The notes under the pieces: model-generated
Database searches by the model: none
What the model saw: the letters and a program-made list of their open reading frames with translations, nothing else
Told to the model about the DNA's origin: nothing
Program-made: the position numbers and the translations under genes
Shown: positions 22,216-30,451 of the stretch, piece by piece
Layout: each line of letters begins with the position of its first letter
Position numbering within the stretch: position 1 is the stretch's first letter
Source: Faucicola osloensis_C
GTDB lineage: Bacteria; Pseudomonadota; Gammaproteobacteria; Pseudomonadales; Moraxellaceae
Reading direction: 5' to 3'
DNA: 64,000 nucleotides
Assembly (NCBI GenBank): GCA_019353055.1
Contig: JABAHL010000011.1
Location: forward strand, 1-64,000

Positions 22216-24894
22216 ATGTTTACTTGCCCACCGATACTACCGTATTTTACCCCACTGCCTCAGCTTACCCTGCAAGGCGAAGCCAATCTTGGCATACCTG
22301 CTTGGTTAGCCGCAGTGGAAGCGGACTTGGATAAGGCGTTGGCATCTGGCACACCGATTCGCCAAGTCGTCATGGGGCGCTGCTGTGCGATTGATAGCAT
22401 GATGGCAGCCTTATTTGAGTTGTATGAACTTGATCAAACCGATTTGACGCTGTTTGCCACAGGGGGGTATGGGCGTGGTGAGTTGCACCCGTTTTCGGAT
22501 GTGGATTTATTGCTGTTAAGTCCAAACCCGATTGATGAGGCATTGAATCAAAAAATTTCCCCGTTCGTCGCGAGGCTCTGGGATATTGGGATTGATCCTG
22601 CTTTGGTGGTGCGCTCTGTTGAAGAATGTGATAAGGCTTGTCACGATGATATCACCGTCGCAACAAGTCTGTTAGAAGCACGAATTTTGGCGGGCAATGT
22701 TGCCCAAGCTGGGTTACCGATGCAGCTACTCAATAAAAACTGGTCACAAACCAAGTTTTATGAGGCTAAAATGGCAGAGGCCAAAGAGCGCTATCTTAAA
22801 CATAATTCGACGGAGTATAACCTAGAGCCTGACCTGAAAAACGCGCCAGGGGGCTTGCGAGATATTCATACCGTCGGCTGGATTAGTAAGCGCTATTTTC
22901 GTGTGACAAACTTGTTTGGACTGGTGCAGCAAGAATTTATTACCGAAAAAGAATTTGATGAGCTGCAACAAGCGGAAGATTTTTTGTGGTTGATTCGCCA
23001 TCATCTGCACAAAATTGCCAAACGCAATGAAAACCGTGTTTTATTTGACTATCAGCGCCTGATTGCTGAGCGCATCGGTTACCGTGACAATTCGCATCCC
23101 AATGCCGCAGTTGAGCAGTTTATGCGCGATTATTACCGCTATGCCATGTCAAACTCAACATTGTCTGAAATGCTCACCCAGCACTACTATGAAACGTTGA
23201 TTGAGGCGCGTCTACCTGATGAACAGCGCCCGGTGAGAAAGGTGATTAATGAGCGCTTCAAACTGGTCGGTGATCGCATTGCGGTGACGCATACGCGGGT
23301 GTTTGCCCAACATCCGACCGCGATTTTAGAAATGTTTTTGTTGATGGGTCAGCAAAATATTCGCCATATTCGTACCCGCACGCTACGGATTTTGAAAATT
23401 GCCGCGCGCGGCATTGATGAGCATTTTCGCAATGATCCCGCCAACAAAGCCATGTTTATGGACAATATCAAAGAGCAAAATCTGCTATTTTGGCGACTGC
23501 GAGTCATGAAACGTTATGGCGTGCTAGGTAGCTATTTGCCTGCTTTTGGTCAAATTACTGGGTTGATGCAATATGACTTGTTCCACCGTTATACGGTGGA
23601 TGCCCATATTTTGATGCTCATACGTATGTTGCACCGCTTTACCGATGACACTTATGTTGATACTTATCCCCTTGTCAGCGGTATCTACCGCCGTATTGAC
23701 CGTAAAGAGATGCTGGTGTTGGCAGCGATTTTCCATGATATTGCCAAAGGTCGGGGCGGTGACCACAGTGAACTTGGCGAGCAAGATGCCATCAAGTTTT
23801 GCCTGTCACATGGGTTAAGCCAAGCCGATGCCGAGCTTGTCGGCTGGCTGGTGTCTCAGCATTTATTGATGTCGATGACCGCGCAGAAAAAAGACATCTC
23901 TGACCCCGAAGTTGTCGCAGAATTTGCCGATAAAGTCGGGAATGTGACTTATTTGAATTATTTGTATGTGCTTACCGTTGCCGATATGAATGCCACCAAC
24001 CCGCAGCTTTGGAACAGTTGGCGCGCAACCTTGATGCGTCAACTATATACCCAAACCCGCCGTATCCTGCGGGCTGATATCGATGCGCCGATGAACCGCC
24101 AAGACATGATTGCCAGTAACAAGCAAAGTGCCCGTGATTTGCTAGCGGGTGATAATGGCTTGGCTGACATTGAAAGCCTGTGGGATGGGCTAGGGGAAGA
24201 GTATTTTTTGCGTGAAGTCCCAAGCGATATTGTTTGGCATTCCAAAGCCATCATGGCGCATGATGAAGTACAAAAACAACGCACAGAGAGCGAGCAACCT
24301 GAGCCACTGATTATTTTGCGTGAACATCGCGAGTTGGCACTCGATGCCGTGCAAGTGTTTATCTACACCCATGACCAATCCAATTTATTTGCGGTGACCA
24401 TGACCGTGTTTGACCAAATGGATTTGGACGTACTCGATGCGCGCGTCATCACCGCCTCGCGAGATTTTGCCCTAGATTCTTACGTACTGCTTGACCGACA
24501 TGGCACACTGCTCACTGATACCGAGCGCCAAACTGAGCTCGTTGAGCGTCTAAAACAAGCCTTTATTAGCCCAACGCTGCCTGAGGTGGCGCAGCGACGC
24601 ATGCCCAGACAGCTCAAGCATTTTCATGTGCCCACCAAAGTGTCTTTTAGTTTTAACCCGCAATCCAATCAGCATATGATGATTTTGGAAACCCTTGACC
24701 AGCCAGCCTTGCTTGCGCGTGTGGGGCAGGTGTTTTTGGCGCATGATATTGAAGTGCATTTTGCCCGCATTACCACATTGGGTGAGCGCGCCGAAGATAT
24801 GTTCTTTATCACTGACCATGAGGACAAACCGCTATCGGATGAGCGCCTCGAAAAACTCAAACAGGCATTGGTAGAAACGCTGAATATCAGTTAA
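22216..24894 (+). CDS. glnD: [protein-PII] uridylyltransferase / uridylyl-removing enzyme
   Basis: GlnD senses glutamine and uridylylates or deuridylylates PII (GlnB/GlnK), controlling nitrogen assimilation. The 892-residue protein has the family layout. The nucleotidyltransferase has GGYGRGELHPFSDVDLLLL (83-101). The GlnE-type helical region carries EPDLKNAPGGLRDIHTV. An HD domain with FHDIAKGRGGDHS (His507, Asp508) performs removal. Two C-terminal ACT domains (about 710-790 and 820-892) bind glutamine. AGGA precedes the ATG with good spacing. Length is normal for the family. Confidence 0.97.
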   Translation: MFTCPPILPYFTPLPQLTLQGEANLGIPAWLAAVEADLDKALASGTPIRQVVMGRCCAIDSMMAALFELYELDQTDLTLFATGGYGRGELHPFSDVDLLLLSPNPIDEALNQKISPFVARLWDIGIDPALVVRSVEECDKACHDDITVATSLLEARILAGNVAQAGLPMQLLNKNWSQTKFYEAKMAEAKERYLKHNSTEYNLEPDLKNAPGGLRDIHTVGWISKRYFRVTNLFGLVQQEFITEKEFDELQQAEDFLWLIRHHLHKIAKRNENRVLFDYQRLIAERIGYRDNSHPNAAVEQFMRDYYRYAMSNSTLSEMLTQHYYETLIEARLPDEQRPVRKVINERFKLVGDRIAVTHTRVFAQHPTAILEMFLLMGQQNIRHIRTRTLRILKIAARGIDEHFRNDPANKAMFMDNIKEQNLLFWRLRVMKRYGVLGSYLPAFGQITGLMQYDLFHRYTVDAHILMLIRMLHRFTDDTYVDTYPLVSGIYRRIDRKEMLVLAAIFHDIAKGRGGDHSELGEQDAIKFCLSHGLSQADAELVGWLVSQHLLMSMTAQKKDISDPEVVAEFADKVGNVTYLNYLYVLTVADMNATNPQLWNSWRATLMRQLYTQTRRILRADIDAPMNRQDMIASNKQSARDLLAGDNGLADIESLWDGLGEEYFLREVPSDIVWHSKAIMAHDEVQKQRTESEQPEPLIILREHRELALDAVQVFIYTHDQSNLFAVTMTVFDQMDLDVLDARVITASRDFALDSYVLLDRHGTLLTDTERQTELVERLKQAFISPTLPEVAQRRMPRQLKHFHVPTKVSFSFNPQSNQHMMILETLDQPALLARVGQVFLAHDIEVHFARITTLGERAEDMFFITDHEDKPLSDERLEKLKQALVETLNIS

Positions 24895-24923
24895 CTTGTC
24901 AGTGGGAAAAGTCGGCTGCAAGC

Positions 24924-24977
24924 AAACCCAATCGTAAGTCTAAGCGCAAGCCCAATTACAAGTAAGCTATTGGGTTT
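24924..24977. terminator. candidate terminator between glnD and the exporter
   Basis: AAACCCAAT (24924-24932) and ATTGGGTTT (24969-24977) form a 9-bp inverted repeat with a 36-base loop between convergent genes. T richness is modest on both sides. The loop contains a second partial copy (GCAAGCCCAATTAC), suggesting local duplication. Confidence 0.4.
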
Positions 24978-24979
24978 GA

Positions 24980-26212
24980 TTACTTTTGGGTACGCGCCAA
25001 ATACACCATTAAACAAACCATGGCAATGAGCGCGATACCTGCCCCCACATAACCCACCATAGCCAGGCCTAGGCTTGCAATCACCAGTCCACCGACGAAC
25101 GCGCCGCCGCCGATACCAACGTTATAAATTCCTGAAAAAATTGACATCGCTACATCAGTGGCATTCGGCGCAAGCTGTAATACGCGTAGCTGCAAAGCAA
25201 GACTAATCGCCGTAATTGCCAAGCCCCATAGCATCGCTAGGACAAGCCATAAGGTTGGCACATGAGGCAGCCAGACCGATGCCAACAACGAAAACAGCAG
25301 CGTTGCCATCGCGCTAATCAAAAACGCCCGTGGGAAACGGTCATAAAAGTGCCCAAATAGCCAGCTCGCTAGCAACCCTGCCACCCCAAAACTAAGCAAA
25401 ATCACTGTAGCAAATTGCTGACTAAACTGACTAATCGTCAGCATATAAGGCTCAATATAACTGTACGCCGTAAAGTGTGCCGTCACACATAGCACAGTGA
25501 GTGTATAGACAGTGAGCAAGGGGATATTATTAAAGATACTGGGTAAACTTGCGGCTGAGCCGACATCTTTGCTCGGCAGTTTTGGTAAAATCCACCACAC
25601 CATAATCATTGCCAACAGCGCAGCCGCGCCAATCGTACCAAACGTCATCCGCCACCCAAGCCACTGCCCAACCATCCGACCTAACGGCAGCCCAAGCACC
25701 GTCGCCAGCGCGCTACCCATTGATAGTAGCCCCAAGGCCTTGGTTTGACGATCTTTGGGCGCCACACGCACCACAAGGCTTGCGGTAATTGACCAAAACA
25801 CCGCATGTGCTAGCGCAATCAATGCCCGCCCAATTAACAGCATGGCAAAACTTTGCGCCATCACCGACACCGCATGCCCCCCGATAAAGATAACAAATAA
25901 TGCTATCAATAGCTTGCGCCGTTCAATACGGGCAGTGACAAGCATGGCAGGGAGCGACAAAATAGCCACAATCCAAGCATAGATGGTGATCATATGCCCC
26001 ACCGTTTCTACTGGCATGGCAAAGCTATGACCAATGTCAGACAGCAGCGCAATTGGCACAAATTCGGTGGTATTAAAAATAAATGCCGAAATCGCCATGA
26101 CAATCACGCGCCACTGGCGAATTTGGTTGGGATAATTGGGATTGGACTGGGTATGTTGACGTAACTGGTGAAAATGACTCATTGTGGGCAGGATGGCTAA
26201 GGCTGATGGCAT
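24980..26212 (-). CDS. MFS exporter, SotB-like sugar/drug efflux family
   Basis: A 410-residue inner-membrane protein with 12 predicted helices. It begins with the DHA1/SotB-type motif NTTEFVPIALLSDIG in helix 1, followed by the loop 2-3 motif TARIERRKLLIALFVIFIGGHAV and a helix-5 motif GSALATVLGLPLGRMVGQWLGWR. These match the AraJ/SotB group of proton-driven exporters for sugars or small drugs; the substrate cannot be deduced. Starts at 26212 or 26182 (MSHFHQL) are both possible; AAGG lies too close to the first. It is convergent with glnD and has no regulator next to it. The 230 bases upstream hold no gene. Confidence 0.85.
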   Translation of the reverse strand: MPSALAILPTMSHFHQLRQHTQSNPNYPNQIRQWRVIVMAISAFIFNTTEFVPIALLSDIGHSFAMPVETVGHMITIYAWIVAILSLPAMLVTARIERRKLLIALFVIFIGGHAVSVMAQSFAMLLIGRALIALAHAVFWSITASLVVRVAPKDRQTKALGLLSMGSALATVLGLPLGRMVGQWLGWRMTFGTIGAAALLAMIMVWWILPKLPSKDVGSAASLPSIFNNIPLLTVYTLTVLCVTAHFTAYSYIEPYMLTISQFSQQFATVILLSFGVAGLLASWLFGHFYDRFPRAFLISAMATLLFSLLASVWLPHVPTLWLVLAMLWGLAITAISLALQLRVLQLAPNATDVAMSIFSGIYNVGIGGGAFVGGLVIASLGLAMVGYVGAGIALIAMVCLMVYLARTQK

Positions 26213-26442
26213 ACCTTAGCGGCTCACTCTATAAAATAAAAGCAATTTTACGTTATTTTATGATGAAAATAGCTTTGGCAGTAAAAAATCGACTCATAGG
26301 ATAGCGCTATAACCCAATGCGTAGCGGATAAATCACTCATACAGTCATCCGCACACCCATCGACCTCAATTTACCAAAAAAGCAATACCCACTAGCCCCG
26401 CAACTTAGGGATAAGTGGTTAGAAAACTGGCAGTCAGTCCGA

Positions 26443-26952
26443 CTATTTACCTTTGGACAAAATCGCCACTTGGCGGATATAAGTGTGTAAATCAGCCACA
26501 CTCTCATTCATCAATTCATCATCTTGGGTGTATTCGGCGTAGGCAATCCAAATCAGTAGCTGCTTGATGGTGTTGAATTCACTGTCAAAAAAGGTTTTGG
26601 TAAATTGTTTTAAGGTATTGTCATCTTGCAAATTTAGGCGCGTTTGCCAACTTTCAATTTTGGCTTGTTGCTCAGGGCTAAAGGTATGGCGAAATAAAAA
26701 TTCGACAATCGCATGCGGTTCTTCTTCAGCCAGCAATTTGCCCAAACGCTTGATGTGACGTTTACGTGCTTCATGGCTGGTGATATCGGCAAGCTGCAGT
26801 AAGTCATCCAAAAAAAACTCACTGGCAGGCAGTGCCTTCATCTGTTTTTTTGACAAATTGGCAAGCGGCTCAGCCAGGCGCTGTAGGCGTTCATGGGCTT
26901 TTTTTAGTTCGGTACGGCTAACGGCCATATCCATTTCAGCAAAATTAATCAT
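26443..26952 (-). CDS. darP: ribosome maturation protein DarP (YjgA, DUF615)
   Basis: A 169-residue, all-helical DUF615 protein (known as YjgA or DarP), which binds pre-50S particles and promotes late assembly near the peptidyl-transferase centre. Family motifs seen are SRTELKKAHERLQRLAEPLANLS, the SEFFLDDLLQLADITSHEARKRHIKRLGKLL core and a DELMNESVADLH C-terminus. It follows rapZ by 51 bases on the same strand, so it probably ends the pcnB-to-darP transcription unit. Confidence 0.88.
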   Translation of the reverse strand: MINFAEMDMAVSRTELKKAHERLQRLAEPLANLSKKQMKALPASEFFLDDLLQLADITSHEARKRHIKRLGKLLAEEEPHAIVEFLFRHTFSPEQQAKIESWQTRLNLQDDNTLKQFTKTFFDSEFNTIKQLLIWIAYAEYTQDDELMNESVADLHTYIRQVAILSKGK

Positions 26953-27003
26953 TTATCAATCTCAAAGTTATCAATCATAGGTACAAAGTTGATTCAGAAC
27001 GTG

Positions 27004-27879
27004 CTACCAGCGGTTTTTTTCACGGTGTTTGATACGTACCACCATCTCTTTGGGTAGCGATTGGGTCAGTGACTCGCCCAATTTCTCTGCGATATACACA
27101 GAGCGGTGTTTGCCCCCAGTACAGCCGATAGCGATGGTCACGGTATGGCGATTGTTGTGCAAAAAAGGCGGCAACCATTTTTTAAAAAAAGCGATAATAT
27201 CATTCGCCATCTCATCTACTTCGCTATAGTCATCAAAAAATGCTTTGACCCCATCGTCTAACCCTGTCTGGTTGCGCAGTTCAATCTTCCAATGGGGGTT
27301 TGGTAGGGTACGCACATCAAAGATAAAATCGGCATCAATCGGTGCCCCATATTTAAACCCAAAGGATAAAATATTGACGGTTACCGCATTATCCACACCC
27401 AAATGATCGCGGATGACTTCTTTGAGTTGGTGGATATTAAGTAAGCTTGTGTCAATTTTGATATCAGCGCGAATAGCAATCGGCTCTAAGATATCGATTT
27501 CTTTTTTGATGGCATTGGGTAGATTACCCGATACCGCCATTAACGGATGCAGACGGCGCGTGGCGTCAAACCGTGCCACCAAGACGCTTTCTTGGGCAGT
27601 CACATACAGTATTTTAATCGCCGGTTTGCTATAAGTCTCTATCAGCTTATGATAGACCTCGGCAAACCGCGATAAGTCCGCTTGTGGCGAGCGTACATCG
27701 ATACCAATAGCGATTTTATAAATTTGGCTGTCATGTACAAGTTTATCAATGGCACTAGGGACTAGTGAGAGTGGCAAATTATCAATTGGATAATAGCCAA
27801 AGTCTTCCATGATATTGAGAACCGATGTCTTACCCGAGCCTGAACGTCCTGAAACAATGATAACTTGCAGCCTTGACAT
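27004..27879 (-). CDS. rapZ: RNase adapter protein / P-loop ATPase RapZ
   Basis: RapZ is a nucleotide-binding protein that in enterobacteria guides RNase E to the GlmZ small RNA and senses glucosamine-6-phosphate. The 291-residue protein has Walker A GRSGSGKT (11-18), a Walker B-like IDVRSPQAD and the C-terminal signature IGCTGGKHRSVYIAEKL; the C-terminal half is the RNA-binding part. In Pseudomonadales it usually lies with ptsN/ptsO; here it starts two bases after the panC stop. Whether a GlmZ-like RNA exists in this organism is not shown by this window. Confidence 0.93.
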   Translation of the reverse strand: MSRLQVIIVSGRSGSGKTSVLNIMEDFGYYPIDNLPLSLVPSAIDKLVHDSQIYKIAIGIDVRSPQADLSRFAEVYHKLIETYSKPAIKILYVTAQESVLVARFDATRRLHPLMAVSGNLPNAIKKEIDILEPIAIRADIKIDTSLLNIHQLKEVIRDHLGVDNAVTVNILSFGFKYGAPIDADFIFDVRTLPNPHWKIELRNQTGLDDGVKAFFDDYSEVDEMANDIIAFFKKWLPPFLHNNRHTVTIAIGCTGGKHRSVYIAEKLGESLTQSLPKEMVVRIKHREKNRW

Positions 27880-27881
27880 AG

Positions 27882-28850
27882 TTAATCCTTTACAGATGCG
27901 GTGGTAGGTTGTTGATTAAAATCGCTAGCCGATTGCTGCCCCAATTGCTGATTCAATTCCGGACTAAATTCCTGATTTAACTCCCGACTAAACTCTAGGT
28001 TATCTAAAAGCCGTGTTTTCTTGCCCAAAAAAGCGGCGGTCAAAATTACCAAGTCTTTATCAGTGGGCTTCGGCGGTTGTAATAAGCGATTTTTAACCTC
28101 CAAATAATCCACTTTAAAGCCTGAATCAGCCACCATCACGCGATTTAACTTATCAATTGCGCCGGCAATAATCTTGTCAAAATCGGCAAAATTGGCAGTT
28201 GTTAACTCATTGGCAAGCTGTCGCAAGCTTTTTTGCAAGGTGGGGGCAAGTTGACGTTCTGCTTCGCTTAGGTATTGATTGCGAGACGATAATGCCAACC
28301 CGTCCTCAGCCCGCACGATATCCACCCCGACAATCTCAATCGGGAAATTTAGCTCAGCCACCAACTGGCGGATAATGGCAAGTTGTTGATAGTCTTTTTT
28401 GCCAAAAACAGCGATGTCAGGTTGGACGATATTAAACAGTTTGCTCACCACCAAGCCGACACCATCAAAGTGGGTGGGGCGAGTGTTGGCACACAAGATT
28501 TTGCTAATATCGCCTGATAGCACTTGCACGTTGTTAGGGTAGGTTGGATACATTTCTTCCACGCTTGGGGCAAATACAAAATTTGCCCCTGCTTCGGTAA
28601 GTTTTGCCACATCAGCCTCTAGCGTGCGTGGGTAGGTATCAAAGTCTTCACCCACGCCAAATTGGGTTGGGTTAACAAACACACTGATCACTACGATATC
28701 GGCAAGTTCTTTGGCTTTTTTGACGAGGGTCACGTGACCGCTGTGCAAATTACCCATGGTGGGGACCAGCGCTATCTTTGGCGCAGCCGCTTGATGGCGT
28801 AAAGGTTTTAAAGTGTCACGTAATGCGCTGATGGTATGAAATACTTGCAT
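27882..28850 (-). CDS. panC: pantothenate synthetase
   Basis: PanC joins pantoate and beta-alanine with ATP in vitamin B5 synthesis. The enzyme has the HIGH-like signature VPTMGNLHSGH (29-39), the pantoate-binding FVNPTQFGVGEDFDTYPRT, FGKKDYQQLAIIRQLV and the KMSKS-like ALSSRNQYLS. At 322 residues it is about 40 longer than E. coli PanC. The extra C-terminus after DNLEFSREL is Gln/Asn/Ser-rich and arose partly from a 24-bp tandem duplication. It follows panB by 19 bases and precedes rapZ by two. Confidence 0.95.
   Translation of the reverse strand: MQVFHTISALRDTLKPLRHQAAAPKIALVPTMGNLHSGHVTLVKKAKELADIVVISVFVNPTQFGVGEDFDTYPRTLEADVAKLTEAGANFVFAPSVEEMYPTYPNNVQVLSGDISKILCANTRPTHFDGVGLVVSKLFNIVQPDIAVFGKKDYQQLAIIRQLVAELNFPIEIVGVDIVRAEDGLALSSRNQYLSEAERQLAPTLQKSLRQLANELTTANFADFDKIIAGAIDKLNRVMVADSGFKVDYLEVKNRLLQPPKPTDKDLVILTAAFLGKKTRLLDNLEFSRELNQEFSPELNQQLGQQSASDFNQQPTTASVKD
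27949..27996. repeat. coding 24-bp tandem duplication in panC
   Basis: Two neighbouring 24-bp units (27949-27972 and 27973-27996), both of the form TGATT-AA-TCC-GACTAAA-TC, encode the FSRELNQE / FSPELNQQ pair in the PanC C-terminal extension. Five substitutions separate the copies. Confidence 0.85.
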
Positions 28851-28869
28851 TTTTTTGCCTTTATGATTA

Positions 28870-29751
28870 CTAAAAACTATGCGCTGGCGTTGGGAACGTA
28901 CGCTCTTTAACCGCTTTATGATAGGCTTTAAACGCCCCGGTGATATCTTTGGTTTCGTTATGCTCGTCGGTCAAAAAGTCTTTGACAAACTTGGCAGGTT
29001 TACGGGTATATACCCCAAGCATATCGTGCATAACTAGCACTTGACCATCACAATCCACACCCGCACCGATGCCAATCACAGGCACTGGGAAAGTGTCACG
29101 CACTTTTTTGGCAAGCTCAGCAGGGACACACTCAAGTAGTAAAATGGCTGCACCCGCCTCTACCACTGCTTGACAGTCAGCCATGAGTTTTTCCGCTTGG
29201 GCATCGGTTTTGCCTTGTACCTTGTAGCCACCAAACACATTCACGGATTGCGGCGTCAAACCTAAATGCACGCAGGTCGGCACGCCGTTGTTGGCAAGCA
29301 CTGACACGATTTCGGCAAGCTCGGCACCGCCTTCGATTTTGACCACATGCGCGCCTGCTTGCATCACCGCTTGGCTGGCATCGAGTGCGCGCTCAAGCGT
29401 GGCAACGCTCATAAAAGGTAAATCACATAAAATCAGTGCATGACTGTTGGCACGAGCCACGTTTTGGGTATGATATACCATGTCTGCGATTGTCACCGGC
29501 AAGGTTGAGGTTTGTCCTTGCACTACCATGCCAAGGCTATCGCCAATCAAAATCGTATCAATCGCGGCAACTTGCATGGCTGCTGCAAAACTTGCGTCAT
29601 AACATGTCAAGCACGAGAACGTCTCGCCATTGGCTTTGAGTTTGTTTAAGGTGGACAAGGTCACAGGTAATTTAGGCTTGGTCGTCGCTGCGGCAGATGT
29701 TGACTCAGTTGTTGAATCGAGGTTAGATTCTAGGTTGCTAACGTAGCTCAT
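28870..29751 (-). CDS. panB: 3-methyl-2-oxobutanoate hydroxymethyltransferase
   Basis: PanB makes ketopantoate from alpha-ketoisovalerate and methylenetetrahydrofolate, two steps before PanC. Motifs: TCYDASFAAAMQVAAIDTILIGDSLGMVVQG (Mg-binding Asp), VKIEGG, HLGLTPQSVNVFGGYKVQG and VIGIGAG. The start is the ATG at 29751 (293 residues; AGGAAA upstream). An in-frame extension to 29841 would translate a degenerate 15-bp repeat as a hydrophobic peptide and has no ribosome binding site. Residues 1-35 are Ser/Thr/Ala-rich and precede the enzyme domain. Confidence 0.94.
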   Translation of the reverse strand: MSYVSNLESNLDSTTESTSAAATTKPKLPVTLSTLNKLKANGETFSCLTCYDASFAAAMQVAAIDTILIGDSLGMVVQGQTSTLPVTIADMVYHTQNVARANSHALILCDLPFMSVATLERALDASQAVMQAGAHVVKIEGGAELAEIVSVLANNGVPTCVHLGLTPQSVNVFGGYKVQGKTDAQAEKLMADCQAVVEAGAAILLLECVPAELAKKVRDTFPVPVIGIGAGVDCDGQVLVMHDMLGVYTRKPAKFVKDFLTDEHNETKDITGAFKAYHKAVKERTFPTPAHSF

Positions 29752-29762
29752 GCGGTTTCCTT

Positions 29763-29832
29763 TAAAAGCAAGGTTAAAAGAATCAAGGATAAAAGAAGTA
29801 AAGCTAAAAGAAGCAAGGGCAAAAGAAACAGG
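29763..29832. repeat. degenerate 15-bp tandem repeat in panB leader
   Basis: Four to five units of about 15 bp with the core AAAAGAA-n-n-AAG (plus strand) lie from about 29763 to 29832. As transcribed for panB they are pyrimidine-rich (TTCTTTTA). They lie just upstream of the panB ribosome binding site, in the folK-panB spacer of 205 bases. Confidence 0.7.
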
Positions 29833-29956
29833 CAAAAACAAGAAATAGGAAAAACAAAAAACGTTACTTTATCAATGGTTTAATTCTTTGCGATCTTAAA
29901 TCCATAGCGCCAATAATTTGTTAATTTTTACAAAAATCCATGTTAACTGATATGGG

Positions 29957-30451
29957 TTAAACTACGGTTAATTTTTCCAAGCCCTGCCACTGTTGACTGG
30001 TCGGTAAATCTGCCAATTTTTGCCCATTTACCATAAGGGTTGGGTCAAGCTCCAACATCGGAATCAGCACAAAATTACGCGCAAATAAGCCTTCATGTGG
30101 CACGGTTAAACGCGCATTGTTGATGGTGTCATCACCATACAATAATACATCGACATCCAAACTACGCTCACCCCAGTGGCGCAAACGCGTGCGCTTGGCA
30201 GCGCTCTCCAAACTTTGGCAAAAATCCAACAGGGCTAAGGGTGCCAAATCGGTATCAACTTTTACGACCGCATTAAAAAAATCGGGCTGGTCGGTGACCC
30301 CAAAGGCTTTGGATTGATACAGTGATGATGCTGTAACATTGGCAAAGTGCGGTGATGCGTAAAACGCCGCAATAGCATTGGCGATATGCTGCCTTGGCGT
30401 ACCAAGCGCGTTTGCGATATTGCCACCCAAACCGATATAGCACGTAATCAT
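29957..30451 (-). CDS. folK: 2-amino-4-hydroxy-6-hydroxymethyldihydropteridine pyrophosphokinase
   Basis: FolK (HPPK) activates the pterin alcohol with ATP in folate synthesis. The 164-residue protein starts ITCYIGLGGNIAN and has the signature LRHWGERSLDVDVLLYGD (Mg-binding Asp pair in LDVDVLLY) and the VPHEGLFARNFVLIPMLEL motif. Its start overlaps the pcnB stop by four bases, so the two are translationally coupled as in many gammaproteobacteria. The downstream panB uses a separate, longer spacer. Confidence 0.95.
   Translation of the reverse strand: MITCYIGLGGNIANALGTPRQHIANAIAAFYASPHFANVTASSLYQSKAFGVTDQPDFFNAVVKVDTDLAPLALLDFCQSLESAAKRTRLRHWGERSLDVDVLLYGDDTINNARLTVPHEGLFARNFVLIPMLELDPTLMVNGQKLADLPTSQQWQGLEKLTVV

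Noticed and set aside
29752..29841. N-terminal extension of PanB
   Set aside because: The 30 extra residues are the translation of a degenerate repeat, and the ribosome binding site supports the ATG at 29751.
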